DNA from: Brucepastera parasyntrophica
GTDB taxonomy: Bacteria > Spirochaetota > Spirochaetia > Treponematales > Treponemataceae
NCBI RefSeq assembly: GCF_022376835.1
Contig: NZ_CP084606.1
Location: 2,906,739-2,970,738, forward strand
Direction: 5' to 3'
Length of the DNA stretch: 64,000 bases
Numbering within the stretch: position 1 is the stretch's first letter; each line of letters begins with the position of its first letter. The notes beneath the pieces were generated by a model. It was not told the DNA's origin. It worked only from the letters and a program-made list of their open reading frames with translations, and searched no databases. The position numbers and the translations under genes were made by a program. Below are positions 1 to 10,307 of the stretch, in pieces.

Positions 1-226
1 CAGGATAGGATTTATCGGATGTGTAATATGAAGGCGGGAGATATACTTTAACATTTTTTATGGAACGGTCACCGATCCTGTTTGATTTAAGAGATGTAAA
101 ATCATATGCCCATCTTTCCAGCCGCGATTCAGGATTTTCCTGCCTGACTTGTTTATCCGGCGCTGACGTGCATCCCAGAAATAGCGCAAGACTTACAGCC
201 ATAATCACATATAATTTCTGTTTCAT
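1..226 (-). CDS. lipoprotein, putative esterase (5' end only)
   Basis: The gene runs off the left edge; only the first 75 residues are visible. The ATG at 226 follows a strong GAGGAGGC ribosome site. The product starts MKQKLYVIMAVSLALFLGC, a lipoprotein signal peptide with a lipobox ending at Cys19. The visible end contains VKVYLPPSYYTSDKSYP, the usual first strand of secreted putative esterases (PF00756-like, R/K-x-VYLPPxY.....YP). The catalytic Ser/Asp/His lie outside the window, so esterase is an inference from one motif. It is divergent from the acetyltransferase at 373. Confidence 0.6.
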   Translation of the reverse strand, partial: MKQKLYVIMAVSLALFLGCTSAPDKQVRQENPESRLERWAYDFTSLKSNRIGDRSIKNVKVYLPPSYYTSDKSYP

Positions 227-372
227 TTGAAGCCTCCTCAATACCATATATATTCTGCACATAAACCAAACTGAAATTGAACATTTCTTGCTTTTTTTTT
301 GTTGTCCCCGGATATTATGCAGACGCTTGTTTTATTCAGAAACAGGGAATAAAATAAAAAAGGGGAAATCTC

Positions 373-974
373 ATGTCTATAATAATCAGACCAGCTCTTC
401 TGTCCGATATTCCGTATTTATATGGTATTTGCCTTAAAACAGGTAATAATGGAAAGGATGCTTCTCATCTTTTTTCGGACCCTTATATTTTAGGGCAATA
501 TTATGCGGCGCCCTATCTTTTTTTGACCGGAAGCTGTGTTTTATTGCGGAAGATTCACTGATCCCAAAGGGTTATATTGTTGCTGCGGCGGATACCGCGG
601 GCTTCAGACAGTGGTTTGAAACCGAATGGCTGCCTCCGCTCAGAAAGAGGTATCCTGCCGGTATGAAAACAAAATCGGATGCCGAACATGCGCATGTTCA
701 AAATATTCACCGGACAAAAAAAGCGCCCGAAGACCTCTGGTTTCCGGACTATCCTGCGCATCTGCATATCGATTTGCTTCCCGATATTCAGGGCAGGGGG
801 TACGGTACTGTTCTTATTAATACAGTATTCAATACTTTACGCGAAAAAAAATGTCCCGGCGTACATCTCAATGTTGACTTTGCGAATGCTGCCGCACTTG
901 AATTTTACAGAAAAAAAGATTTCATAATCCTGAAAGAAAATTCCTGGGGCTTAACACTAGGGAAAATGATGTAA
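373..974 (+). pseudogene. GNAT N-acetyltransferase, frame broken in a T7 run
   Basis: The N-terminal part reads MSIIIRPALLSDIPYLYGIC and later AAPYLF in one frame. The remainder (CFIAEDSLIPKGYIVAAADT, then HLHIDLLPDIQGRGYGTVLI and FYRKKDF) is in another. Adding one T to the T7 run at 518-524 joins them into a single 200-residue protein with every expected block of a GNAT enzyme, including the acetyl-CoA loop QGRGYG. The ATG at 373 follows AAGGGG. The lesion may be a true mutation or an under-called homopolymer; several other genes here show the same pattern. The acceptor substrate is unknown. Confidence 0.75.
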
Positions 975-1129
975 TTCTGTAAGTCGATGAAAATGCCTTG
1001 GCGGTTATCTGCGTTTATGCTGATTTCACCGGAACAAAAAATGGAAAGGCAATTGTATATTGACCGGCAATATTATATAACAGTCCTGATAACAGGTATA
1101 TGAATAATTCTGAATAAGGAGGCGCAAAA

Positions 1130-1600
1130 GTGCGGAGACATGATCGTGAGGTTACAGATAAAAATGAAATAAAAAAAATTCTTTTAGAAGGTGATGTTTG
1201 TCATCTTGCATTTTTTGACGGCACAGAACCTTATATAGTAACCATGAATTACGGTTTTTTCTGGGATGAAAAACTGTCCCTGTACTTTCACAGTGCGAAG
1301 GAAGGAAGAAAAATAGACATTATTCCGGAACACCCCATGGTATGCTTTTCGATTGATACCGGTCATGAACTTGTTTCAGCGAAGCATGCCTGCGGCTGGA
1401 GTATGAAATATAAAAGCCTTGTAGGAACAGGACTGCTGGAACTCGTGGCTGATCCTGATGAGAAAATCAGGGGAATGAATTTGCTGATGGAACATTATGC
1501 GGGAGAGGCCGGGCCGTATAATTATGAAAACAGAATACTGGAACAAACCACGGTGCTTCGCTTACAGGTGAATTCTTTTTCAGGCAAGGAAAAAAAATAG
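1130..1600 (+). CDS. pyridoxamine 5'-phosphate oxidase family protein (NimA-like)
   Basis: 156 residues from a GTG start placed 6 bases after AAGGAGG. The opening MRRHDREV, then HLAFFDGTEPYIVTMNYGF and the later SLVGTGLLELV, match the Pyridox_ox_2 / NimA-related group of small flavin-binding split-barrel proteins (usual length 150-165). Members bind FMN and reduce or sequester varied substrates, some giving nitroimidazole resistance; the real substrate is not predictable. It stands alone between the broken GNAT gene and a P-loop protein. Confidence 0.8.
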   Translation: MRRHDREVTDKNEIKKILLEGDVCHLAFFDGTEPYIVTMNYGFFWDEKLSLYFHSAKEGRKIDIIPEHPMVCFSIDTGHELVSAKHACGWSMKYKSLVGTGLLELVADPDEKIRGMNLLMEHYAGEAGPYNYENRILEQTTVLRLQVNSFSGKEKK

Positions 1601-1715
1601 TTTCCATAAAGCCTGAAAAAATCCGTATGAAAATTTGCTTATGCTAATCTGATAGATGTATATTATTCATAGAAAATATCCGACTTCTTAAGTACTGAAA
1701 CGGGAGGATTCCTAT

Positions 1716-2261
1716 ATGAAGAAAACCCGGACTATTTCCCTGTCATCAATTCCCGGCGGGGGAAAAACGGAAATAACCGGACTTTTGAATAACTCTCTGG
1801 AAAATTCAAAGGCTCTGTTCGCCGCCGATTATACATTTAATGGGCCGGAGAATCTTACCGAATGGATGTTGCGCGGCAGTAATTATGATGAATGGGATAC
1901 CGGACCTTTAGCGGAGGATATCAGGAAAATTATTGCGGATGAAAATAACGACTGTGAATATCTTCTTATTGAATATCCTTTCGGCGGGGAAAACAGCGAA
2001 CTCAAGAAACTTATTGATCTGAATGTTTTTATTGATACTCCGTTCGATATTGCCATGGCGCGGCGCATTCTTCACGAATATGATAAAGAAGAAAGTGTAG
2101 GAGAGATTCTCATTGAACTGCAGGAATATCTCTCGGGCGGGAGAAGCGTCTATCTTCATATGCAAAACACGCTGATATCAGCAGCGAAAATTATAATTGA
2201 CGGTTCACAGGAAAACGATTTAATTGTACAGGAAATAATTGAAGCTATAAAAGCCGGATAG
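1716..2261 (+). CDS. P-loop nucleoside/sugar kinase-like protein
   Basis: 181 residues; the ATG follows CGGGAGG. A Walker A motif is near the N-terminus (SSIPGGGKTEIT, about residues 10-21). A Walker B-like strand ends at LLIEYPFG, and VFIDTPFDIAMARRI looks like the lid/base-binding part of uridine kinase-like P-loop proteins. The length suits small adenylate/uridine-kinase-fold enzymes. The substrate is not recognisable and no neighbour gives a clue. Confidence 0.6.
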   Translation: MKKTRTISLSSIPGGGKTEITGLLNNSLENSKALFAADYTFNGPENLTEWMLRGSNYDEWDTGPLAEDIRKIIADENNDCEYLLIEYPFGGENSELKKLIDLNVFIDTPFDIAMARRILHEYDKEESVGEILIELQEYLSGGRSVYLHMQNTLISAAKIIIDGSQENDLIVQEIIEAIKAG

Positions 2262-2273
2262 AAAATTTCCGGG

Positions 2274-2880
2274 CTACATTGTTCCGCCGATTCCTGCAGA
2301 AATGGTATTCATGTACCAGTCCTTTTCAAGCCATTTCCCTGCATATTTCAATTCAATTATAACTCGTCCTAACCTGAAAGATATTCCGGCGTCAAAACCG
2401 GGCCGGAAAACAGCCATATCTTTTCGCCACGGCGACGTACCGGCTCCGAATCCAATCAGAAAATCCGCAAACAGCCGTATACTGTTTGTTACCGGATACA
2501 GTCCTCCTATGCTTGCTGTTACTCCGGCAAAAAAACCGAAACCTTCACCATCATTTGAGCTTTTGGGTTTGACAAAGTCAAATGTCCCGCAATGCCCAGG
2601 GAGGAATAGGGGAATGGCGTTATATTTACCATTGCAATATTAATTTCCGCGCCGATATTTCCGCGTGAATCAATATTGAACCCTAATGGCATCAATATAA
2701 ACCACACATTCCGTGCTTTTTCGGGCGGTGACACATAAGAAAGAAGGGACGAAAAAAGTGATAACCGGTTTAGTGAAATGGTTCCACCTCCGGACTCCTG
2801 CTGTATCAAATCAAGGGAATATGCGTATACACCTGATATCAAAAAAATAAAAAAATAACTTTCTCACTATTATATCCCAT
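2274..2880 (-). pseudogene. outer-membrane beta-barrel protein, frame broken twice
   Basis: A hydrophobic leader (…FFLISGVYAYSLD) is separated from the body by a T7 run (2841-2847 on the plus strand). The body (2519-2842) is again out of frame with the C-terminal part, which reads GFGFFAGVTASIGGLYPVTN, then RLFADFLIGFGAG, and ends SAGIGGTM. One extra base near the CCC at 2586-2588 restores the second junction. If the ATG at 2880 is the start, adding two bases yields one 202-residue secreted barrel of alternating glycine/aromatic strands. A GTG at 2867 is another possible start, but it would need a different repair. The family is not identified. Confidence 0.55.
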
Positions 2881-2958
2881 AACTTTTAATTTTTTAATTT
2901 ATAGTACAGTTTTATCTTAAAATCAATATTGCCCGTCAGAACTTCCTGAAAAGAAAAC

Positions 2959-2987
2959 TTGACGATTCCGGATAGTGAGGGTACAGT
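2959..2987 (+). promoter_or_regulatory. sigma-70 type promoter for the DUF2339 gene
   Basis: TTGACG (2959-2964) and TACAGT (2982-2987) are separated by exactly 17 bases, about 85 bases before the start codon at 3071. No operator palindrome is seen between them. Confidence 0.5.
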
Positions 2988-3070
2988 AAAAATGAGATAC
3001 TTTATACTGAAGGGCGGGCCGCCGTGGTCAATGAGGCGGTGACATCACAGTCTCAATTTTAGGACAATAC

Positions 3071-6000
3071 ATGGAAATTATACTGTTTATAGCAATAGGA
3101 ATATTCCTCTTTATTTTTATTGGCGTTATATGCCTCATAATCAGAGCCGAAGGAAATTACAGCAGGAGTATTTCAAACCGCAGGGAAATAGAACGGCTCC
3201 AAAAACTGTTTAAAGAACAGGCTGCTAAAATACAGTATTTAACGGATATTATAGCAGGCCCCGCCGCAGAGAATAATGAACCTGTGCCTGAGTTACCGCG
3301 ACAGGATGTAAAGGAGGCCCGGGCGGAGCAAAACAGCCCGCTTCCTGCTGCGGAAAAAGTCGAAGCTGCGAAAACGGGGGATCCCATATCTGCAGCCGCC
3401 CCGGTGCAGCCTGAAACGCAGGTTCCTGTAACAAAGGCTCTCCCTGCTGTGGCTGCGGTTAAGGCAGAAAAAAAACAAAACGAGTCTTCTTTACTGAAAT
3501 CATTGCGTTCTTTTATCAGGGGCGGAAATTTGTGGGTGGCGGGCGGAGTCATTCTGCTTTTTATAGCTTTTGTCCTCTTTTTGACTTACATGGCGAGCCG
3601 CGGACTTTTTTCAGTTGAAATGCGCATAGCCCTGGCAGTTATTGCAGGTTTGCTGATGCTTGTTTTCGGCTGGCGTTTCCGCTTGCGAAAACCGGTGTAC
3701 GCCCTTGTTATGCAGGGCGGGGGAATCGGCATTTTATATCTGTCTTTTTTCGCGGCATTTAAATTGACATCCCTTTTATCGTCCCCTGCGGCGCTTGTTT
3801 TAATAAGCCTCCTTATTCCTCCTACCATTATACTTGCGCTTTTGCAGAACGCGCAGCCTCTTGCGGTCTTCGGTTTGCTTGGCGGTTTCCTTGCCCCTGT
3901 CCTCATCTCAGACGGCAGCGGCAGTCATATAGCATTATTTTCATATTATCTGATACTCGACATTGCCGTCCTTGTAATAAGCCGCTTCCGCCACTGGAAA
4001 GGACTGAATCTTCTTGCCTTTATCTGTACATTCGGGATGTCGCTGTTCTGGGTTATACGTTATTATACCGCTCCGCTGTTTTTCAGTGTTGAACCTTTTA
4101 TGTTTGCCTATATGTTATTGTTTACCTTTCTTGGAATCCGGTCGGCAAAACATAATGAACTGGATGTAAAAAAATATATTGATTTACCTTTGACACTTGG
4201 AACTCCTCTTGTCGGGGCGATACTGCACTGGCAGATTTTTTCCCGCTTTGATCATGGATTGACCATTATTTCCATTATATTTTCAGCGCTGTATCTCCTG
4301 TTTACCTTTATAATCTGGAAAATCAAGGGTCCCGGTATACGCCGTCTTGCTGAAGTATATCTGGGAATCTCCGTATTCCTCGGGAACCTGGCGATTCCCC
4401 TTGAGCTGTCTCCGGAAATAACCGGCGCAATATGGGCCGCTGAAGGAGCTCTGGTTTTTTATTACGGGGTCCGCTTCAGCAGCCGGAAGGTCACTGTAAC
4501 CGGAATTATTCTTCATATTATCGCGGCTCTGTTTTTTATTTCCGGCCATACATATACGCCGGGAAATGCGGCTTATTTCAGAAATCCGCTGTTTATCGGG
4601 GGCCTGATTATTTCAGTATCAGCCCTGTTTATGGCTGTTATATCGGGTAAGACAACTGCGTCAACTACACTGCCCGAAGCGCTCAAAGATAAGCCGGACA
4701 ATACGGAAAAACCTAACAGCATATCAGGGAAAGTTTTCTGGGAGAGAGTACTCCTTTGCTGGGGACTTTTATGGTGGTTTATTATCTGGTACGCGGAACT
4801 TCATTCTGTTTTCGGTTCATCCTCAAAAACAGAAGCCGCTGAAGTTTTCTTTATAGTTGCTTCCGTGTCGGCGCTTGCGGCTTTCGGGCTGGGAAAACTG
4901 TTCCGGTTTCCTCCTCTCGGATTCGCGGCTATTGGCCCGCTTGCTTTCGCGGTATTCAGAGTATCCGGAATTTTACTCTGGCGTATAGGCCATTATCTTT
5001 TCCGCGAACCGCTGGAAATACTGACTTTCAATTTTTTTACGCATATATATGTGTGGGGCTGGCTTTTGTTTTTTGCAGGCCAGATTTTTATGCTGGTTTT
5101 TACTGTAAAAGAATTACCAGTCCGCATTCATTCAGTCTGGATGCTGCTCATCATTCTGTTATCAGTGATTGTATTTACCTGCACAGGCCGTTCATATACA
5201 CAGATGTGGAAGCTCTCCGAATCATGGACAAGTCTGATGGGCATTCTTCCTTCCTGGCTTTGTGTTGCAGCCATTTCCGTGACCGCAAAATATCTGGCAG
5301 CAGCTTCCGAATACCGCAGGCGATTGCTCTTTGTCGTATTGCCCGGCATATTATGCGCCGCGACCTCATGCTGGTTTATCGGTACGCTTTTTTCTGCGGG
5401 CAATCCGAGTCCTCTTCCTTTATATATACCGGTTCTGAATCCGCTTGAACTTATGCAGGCTTTTTGCATTGTAATTATAGCATTGTGGCAGCTTTCAGTC
5501 CGGAAGAGCGGGGTTTCCGTTTCATTCGGAAAATGGACACTGTTTGCAATTGTTGACGGCATGGTTTTTCTGTGGCTGACGGCAATGGCCGCGCGTTCCT
5601 GCCACTACCTGTTCCATGTACCATTTTACAGAATTCCTGCTTCAGGGACTTTTCATCTGATACTTTTAATAGTCTGGGGCGTGTACGGTATCATTCATAT
5701 TCTTGCAGGTCATAAAAAGAAAATCCGGGGGATATGGCTGGCTGGCGCGGTGCTGACCGTTGCGGATATTATAAAACTTCTTGTGGTCGATCTTGCCCAC
5801 ACCGGAACAGTAACCAGAATTATTTCCTTCTTTGCCGCAGGCTTATTACTGCTTTTTATCGGCTGGGCAGCCCCTCTGCCGCCTTCGGCAAAAAAACAGC
5901 AGTTGGAGAAAGAACAAAATGAAAAAAACTTTAAACGTCTTTTATATATCCTTTTTATTATATTCGCTTTTCCACTTTTTTCTGCGGAGACGGCGCAGTC

Positions 6001-7249
6001 TCCTGAGAATTTTGCGGGACAAATGCTGATAGACGGAACTGCGGGAGAATTTATGTTCCTTGAGCTTCCCGAAAATATATATCGGCATGTTGAAAGAAGC
6101 GATCTTGGAGATATCAGGGTTTTTGATTCCGGCGGCGTTATGGTACCTTTCGAGCTTTTGAAATCCGAAGAAAAAACAATTCTCCATCCGCCGGCGCCCG
6201 TCCCCTTTTTCTCCTGGCTCCCTGAGCAGAAAAATAATTTGCCGGGAAAAACCGATATACAGGTTGATGCGGAAGGTACCGTAGTACGGGTGACAGGAAG
6301 CGGTATCCAGTCGTCATTTTCAGCGGGGCAGGATAACTCCTATCTTATTGATCTTACCGGGCTTCCCGCGCCGGTTACTTCATTGATTCTTGAAACCGGC
6401 ACAGGAGAAGAACAGTTTAACAGTTTTATCGAAATACAGTACAGCAATGATCTTGATTCATGGCGGAAAACCGATAAACGCCAGACAATAGCCCGTTATA
6501 AAAATTCCCCTTCATCAAGCCGCAATACTGTTGAAATTCCTGAAAACTCAAAGTATCTTATTTTAAAATTCGGAGCAAACACCCCGCCTCTGAAAGAAGT
6601 CAGAGCCGTATTTGCCCCTGTTAAAGATGCCGGAAATCTCAGAAAAACCATGGTCCACGGAATAAAAAGCGGAGACAGCCTGTCAATACAATATGATTCA
6701 GACGGATACTTTCCGGTGACGCATATAGACTTTCTTCTTCCGGCCCCTGATTCAATGGGTATCATAATAAAAAACAGATTTTCTGAAAAAGATCCCTGGG
6801 CATACCGGCGGGAAGGCACTATCTACTATTTAAAGGCGGACGCTTCCGGTGTTGAACAAAAAAACAAACCCTTTGAAATTTCATCAAATGCCCCATTCTG
6901 GCAGATCAGCTCGATGGCTGATATTCCCTTTGCCGTTGTTCCGGATATGCTGCTTGAGTGGGAGCCTTACCGTCTGGTTTTCTTTGCCCGGGGAGAGGGG
7001 CCCTGGATTCTGGCATACGGAAACAGCGATTATGAACCTGTGCAAAATTCCTACCTTGGTCCGCTTGCAGACCGTGACCCGCTTCCCTCCGTGATTATAG
7101 GTGAAGAAATTTACCGTCCTGAAAAACTCTCCGGACACAGCGGACCGGATTATCAGCAGATCATTTTATGGTCTGTACTCATTCTGGCTGTGCTTGTTCT
7201 GAGCCTTCTTGCCTATGGAATGGCAAAAACCCTCAGAAAAAAACAGTGA
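3071..7249 (+). CDS. DUF2339 multi-pass membrane protein fused to a DUF3999-like protein
   Basis: 1392 residues as read. Residues 1-27 form a membrane anchor, followed by an Ala/Pro/Glu-rich linker to about 140. A long block of some 25 hydrophobic segments then runs to about 945 (DUF2339). From about 950 the protein continues with a signal-peptide-like stretch (RLLYILFIIFAFPLFSAETA), a beta-rich extracytoplasmic domain and a last membrane helix near 1365-1385 (DUF3999 layout). The two families are normally adjacent genes. Here an A7 run at 5922-5928 is the join: with eight A, the first protein would stop at a TAA 9 bases further and the second would start at the ATG at 5919. So the fusion may be artificial. 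Function is unknown; an envelope role is likely. Confidence 0.8.
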   Translation: MEIILFIAIGIFLFIFIGVICLIIRAEGNYSRSISNRREIERLQKLFKEQAAKIQYLTDIIAGPAAENNEPVPELPRQDVKEARAEQNSPLPAAEKVEAAKTGDPISAAAPVQPETQVPVTKALPAVAAVKAEKKQNESSLLKSLRSFIRGGNLWVAGGVILLFIAFVLFLTYMASRGLFSVEMRIALAVIAGLLMLVFGWRFRLRKPVYALVMQGGGIGILYLSFFAAFKLTSLLSSPAALVLISLLIPPTIILALLQNAQPLAVFGLLGGFLAPVLISDGSGSHIALFSYYLILDIAVLVISRFRHWKGLNLLAFICTFGMSLFWVIRYYTAPLFFSVEPFMFAYMLLFTFLGIRSAKHNELDVKKYIDLPLTLGTPLVGAILHWQIFSRFDHGLTIISIIFSALYLLFTFIIWKIKGPGIRRLAEVYLGISVFLGNLAIPLELSPEITGAIWAAEGALVFYYGVRFSSRKVTVTGIILHIIAALFFISGHTYTPGNAAYFRNPLFIGGLIISVSALFMAVISGKTTASTTLPEALKDKPDNTEKPNSISGKVFWERVLLCWGLLWWFIIWYAELHSVFGSSSKTEAAEVFFIVASVSALAAFGLGKLFRFPPLGFAAIGPLAFAVFRVSGILLWRIGHYLFREPLEILTFNFFTHIYVWGWLLFFAGQIFMLVFTVKELPVRIHSVWMLLIILLSVIVFTCTGRSYTQMWKLSESWTSLMGILPSWLCVAAISVTAKYLAAASEYRRRLLFVVLPGILCAATSCWFIGTLFSAGNPSPLPLYIPVLNPLELMQAFCIVIIALWQLSVRKSGVSVSFGKWTLFAIVDGMVFLWLTAMAARSCHYLFHVPFYRIPASGTFHLILLIVWGVYGIIHILAGHKKKIRGIWLAGAVLTVADIIKLLVVDLAHTGTVTRIISFFAAGLLLLFIGWAAPLPPSAKKQQLEKEQNEKNFKRLLYILFIIFAFPLFSAETAQSPENFAGQMLIDGTAGEFMFLELPENIYRHVERSDLGDIRVFDSGGVMVPFELLKSEEKTILHPPAPVPFFSWLPEQKNNLPGKTDIQVDAEGTVVRVTGSGIQSSFSAGQDNSYLIDLTGLPAPVTSLILETGTGEEQFNSFIEIQYSNDLDSWRKTDKRQTIARYKNSPSSSRNTVEIPENSKYLILKFGANTPPLKEVRAVFAPVKDAGNLRKTMVHGIKSGDSLSIQYDSDGYFPVTHIDFLLPAPDSMGIIIKNRFSEKDPWAYRREGTIYYLKADASGVEQKNKPFEISSNAPFWQISSMADIPFAVVPDMLLEWEPYRLVFFARGEGPWILAYGNSDYEPVQNSYLGPLADRDPLPSVIIGEEIYRPEKLSGHSGPDYQQIILWSVLILAVLVLSLLAYGMAKTLRKKQ

Positions 7250-7259
7250 ACTGTTTTTC
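7237..7259 (+). terminator. weak hairpin over the stop codon of the DUF2339/DUF3999 gene
   Basis: AAAAACAG and CTGTTTTT form an 8-bp stem with the TGA stop in the loop. The T-rich end makes a weak intrinsic terminator possible; a similar ACAGT/ACTGT pair follows 80 bases later. Confidence 0.35.
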
Positions 7260-7381
7260 AAAACCGGAAGGTTAAAAATCCCGGCGGAATTTTAAATCAT
7301 TTTTTTCTTACCTGCTGGACTTATACAGGCAAAAAACAGTAAACTGTCGGCGTAATTATCCGCAATGTAAAGAGGTAACTG

Positions 7382-8419
7382 ATGTCCCAGCTTTTTATCC
7401 CGCCGAATTATAAACCGATATTGACCGTCAAAGAAACGGAGCAGGCTATTATCCGTATAAAGGAGTTTTTTCAGCTTGCACTGTCTACTGAATTAAATCT
7501 TACCCGCGTTACCGCTCCGCTTTTTGTGCCGAGGGGCAAGGGTATTAATGACGACCTGAACGGTATTGAGAGGCCGGTCCATTTTCCCGTAAAAGACATG
7601 AATGAGCAGGAACTTGAAATAGTTCATTCCCTCGCAAAATGGAAGCGTCTCAAGGTCGCGGAACTCCAGCTTGCCTCAGGTTTCGGAATCTATACTGATA
7701 TGAATGCAATCAGGGCTGATGAGGAACTGGATAATATCCATTCCCTGTATGTGGATCAGTGGGACTGGGAACTGGCCATGGAAGAAACCAGCCGCAATCT
7801 TGCTTTTCTGAAAACAGTAGTAGAACGTATTTACGGAACACTCAAACGGACTGAATTTTTCATTTATGATAATTATCCGCAGATCGCCCCTGTTCTCCCG
7901 GAAAATATAACCTTTATCCATGCCGAAGACCTCTACCGCGAATATCCGGATTTAAGCCCGAAAGCCAGGGAAACCGCCGCCGCTGAAAAATACGGAGCAA
8001 TTTTCATTATTGGCATCGGATATCCCCTGCCCGACGGAACCCTGCATGACGGAAGGGCTCCGGATTATGACGACTGGATAACCGATACAGGAAACGGCTA
8101 TCATGGCCTTAATGGCGATCTTGTTGTATGGAACAATATTCTCGGACAGGCTTTTGAACTTTCTTCAATGGGTATCCGCGTAAGTCCTCAGACCCTTAAG
8201 GAACAGCTTGAATACAGAGGCTGTCCGGAACGCGCTTCCCTGTACTTTCATAAAAAACTGCTTGACGGAAAATTGAAGCAGACTGTCGGCGGCGGTATAG
8301 GCCAGTCCCGGCTTTGTATGTTTTTTCTCAGAAAGGCCCATATAGGCGAAACCCAGGTATCTGTATGGCCTGACAGCATGAAAGAGGAATGTGAAAAAAC
8401 GGGCATCCCGCTTCTGTAA
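7382..8419 (+). CDS. asnA: aspartate--ammonia ligase (AsnA)
   Basis: 345 residues, close to the family length of 330-345. It makes asparagine from aspartate, ammonia and ATP in the cytoplasm and has a class II aminoacyl-tRNA-synthetase-like fold. Diagnostic stretches: TRVTAPLFVPRGKGINDDLN, ERPVHFPVK, AELQLASGFGIYTDMNAIR, DQWDWE, and the C-terminal GGGIGQSRLCMFFLRKAHIG that completes the active site. The ATG follows AAAGAGG. It lies alone between the DUF2339 locus and the convergent kinase operon. Confidence 0.97.
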   Translation: MSQLFIPPNYKPILTVKETEQAIIRIKEFFQLALSTELNLTRVTAPLFVPRGKGINDDLNGIERPVHFPVKDMNEQELEIVHSLAKWKRLKVAELQLASGFGIYTDMNAIRADEELDNIHSLYVDQWDWELAMEETSRNLAFLKTVVERIYGTLKRTEFFIYDNYPQIAPVLPENITFIHAEDLYREYPDLSPKARETAAAEKYGAIFIIGIGYPLPDGTLHDGRAPDYDDWITDTGNGYHGLNGDLVVWNNILGQAFELSSMGIRVSPQTLKEQLEYRGCPERASLYFHKKLLDGKLKQTVGGGIGQSRLCMFFLRKAHIGETQVSVWPDSMKEECEKTGIPLL

Positions 8420-8535
8420 ATAAACATCTGAATTCCAAATGTAAACAGGGAAGAAAAAAAACGGTGTTATCCTTCGGGAGGCCTGATGTGCTGTAATAGA
8501 TATTTTTCCGATATTTGTATCCGTCATATATCAGA

Positions 8536-8569
8536 TATAAGCTTACACATACTATTGTGTAAGCTTATA
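8536..8569. repeat. perfect 14-bp-arm palindrome between convergent genes
   Basis: TATAAGCTTACACA and TGTGTAAGCTTATA flank the 6-base loop TACTAT. It lies between the 3' ends of asnA and the kinase gene. No T tract follows on either side, so a standard intrinsic terminator is doubtful; an operator, a processed RNA structure or a repeat remnant are alternatives. The rest of 8420-8643 shows nothing recognisable. Confidence 0.6.
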
Positions 8570-8643
8570 CACATAAAACCGCAATATCATACACATGCTT
8601 CAGTTTTTGCAGCTGTTGTCTGTTAGTTTTTTTGAAGACGGAC

Positions 8644-10307
8644 TTACTCCTGTTCCGGTGTAAGGGACGCCTCAATGGCAAGTTCATCCTGGAACCAGCC
8701 TATTTTCAGTGAAAACACACTGGGAACATACCCGTCGGCTTCAAGCCTGAACTTCCATACCGCGTCAGTCAGCAGGCGTTCAGCCGGTATGGTTTCCGGC
8801 TGTACCCATCTGCCATTATATAAAATACTGTACCGGGATTTTGCCGTGATATCTTTTCCGGTCAGGGCGTCCGCCGTATGTATCCGTACACCCAGAGTAC
8901 GTTTTGTTATCCCGCCGAAATCGGGCTGGATTGTCATTCCTTCCTTTCCCAGAACAAAGGAATGCCACCATATCCGCGGCCCTGAAACAATTTTTATCCG
9001 GTATTTTCCCGGGCGCAGCCAGAGCGGCTTGCTGGAGAACACGAGACGTTCCGGCGGTGAAGTGTCCTGCCTTTTTCTGTCTTTCGGGTTATTCCGTAAT
9101 ATGAGTAATCTCGCCGCCTTGTCGATTTCAGGAATCGTATTTTCATCGTCAATAAAATAAAAAACACGGAACTGCATATCTTCCGGGTCCTGGATCGCCG
9201 GAGGGAGCTGCATGGAAACAGTCACCGGAGAGAACCAGGGCCACAAAAATATCCGGTGTATGATACCCGCGTCCCATAAAAACCAGCCGGATACCGCGAT
9301 AAAAACCGCAAGGAAAAAAATGAGTATGGCCCGCTGTAAGGGATTTTTTTTCTGGGAAAACACCGGCTCTTCAACATTGGATGTAAGCATATTCCTTACC
9401 ATGGTCACGCGTATATCATGGACCGGGTAATGTCTGAGAAAGGCTTTTATTTTTTTATTACAGGGGACATATCCTGATAGCGCTTTTTTCTGTCCGGCCT
9501 CATCATTTTATGAATCAGGCGGCATACAAGAGAGGGCAGTTTGGGATTGCTTTTTTTTGGTGAAGGATATCTGCCCCTGCGGATCCGCGCCAGCGTTTCA
9601 GGATTAAAACCTCCGGGGTACGGTTTTTTTCCGGTCACCATCTCATACAGCATAACACCTGCCGCATAGATATCAGCCCGCTTATCGACTGTACTGCTGT
9701 CATCGAACTGTTCCGGCGGCATATAGGACGGGGTCCCGAGCGTTGAACCAGCGAGAGTTAAATCTTCATTTCCCGCTGCCGCGGCTGCGCGCGCGGCAAG
9801 TCCGCTTCCTTCGGGAACATCATCCCCGTTCCCGTATTCAGTCGCGGCAATTCCGAAATCGGCGAGTTTTATCTCGCCTCTTTTTGAAATGAGAATATTT
9901 CCCGGCTTTACATCGCGGTGTACAATACCATGGTCATGGGCGTATTTCAGCGCAAGACTTATATCGAGCAGGATCAGCAGGGCCATTTCGCCGGAAAACT
10001 TTTTTTTCCGCTTGAGGAGAATATCAAGAGACATGCCGTCGACAAATTCAAGTACAATATAATGGGATGTTCCTTCCCTGAAATAATCATAAAAATGTAC
10101 AATATGGGGATTGTTCAAATCCAGCATGATTTTTGCTTCGCGCTTGAACCGTTCAATGATTGCAGGGTTTGCGCGTATGGACAGTTTTTTTATAATTACA
10201 TACCGTTTCAGTTCCGGATGTATGGCCTTGTAAACGGCTCCCATCCCTCCCTTTGCAACAAGGGAAACAATTTTGTACTTTCCGATTTTTTCCGGTAAAT
10301 TCGCCAT
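8644..10307 (-). CDS. membrane Ser/Thr protein kinase, split by a frameshift
   Basis: The first 286 residues are a complete Hanks-type kinase: glycine loop KGGMGAVY (19-26), ATP lysine K40, HRDVKPGN from 130, DFG at 150-152, GTPSYMPPEQF. It then stops in an A7 run (T7 at 9450-9456 on the plus strand). With one more A the frame runs on through KAFLRHYPVHDIR into the next reading frame, which supplies a juxtamembrane stretch, one membrane helix (RAILIFFLAVFIAVSGWFLW) and a 200-residue beta-rich extracytoplasmic domain. That gives 554 residues with the standard receptor-kinase order, so I treat it as one gene. If the stop is real, the second part starts near 9408 as a separate anchored protein. 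The ATG overlaps the phosphatase stop (TAATG). The C-terminal domain is not identified. Confidence 0.85.
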
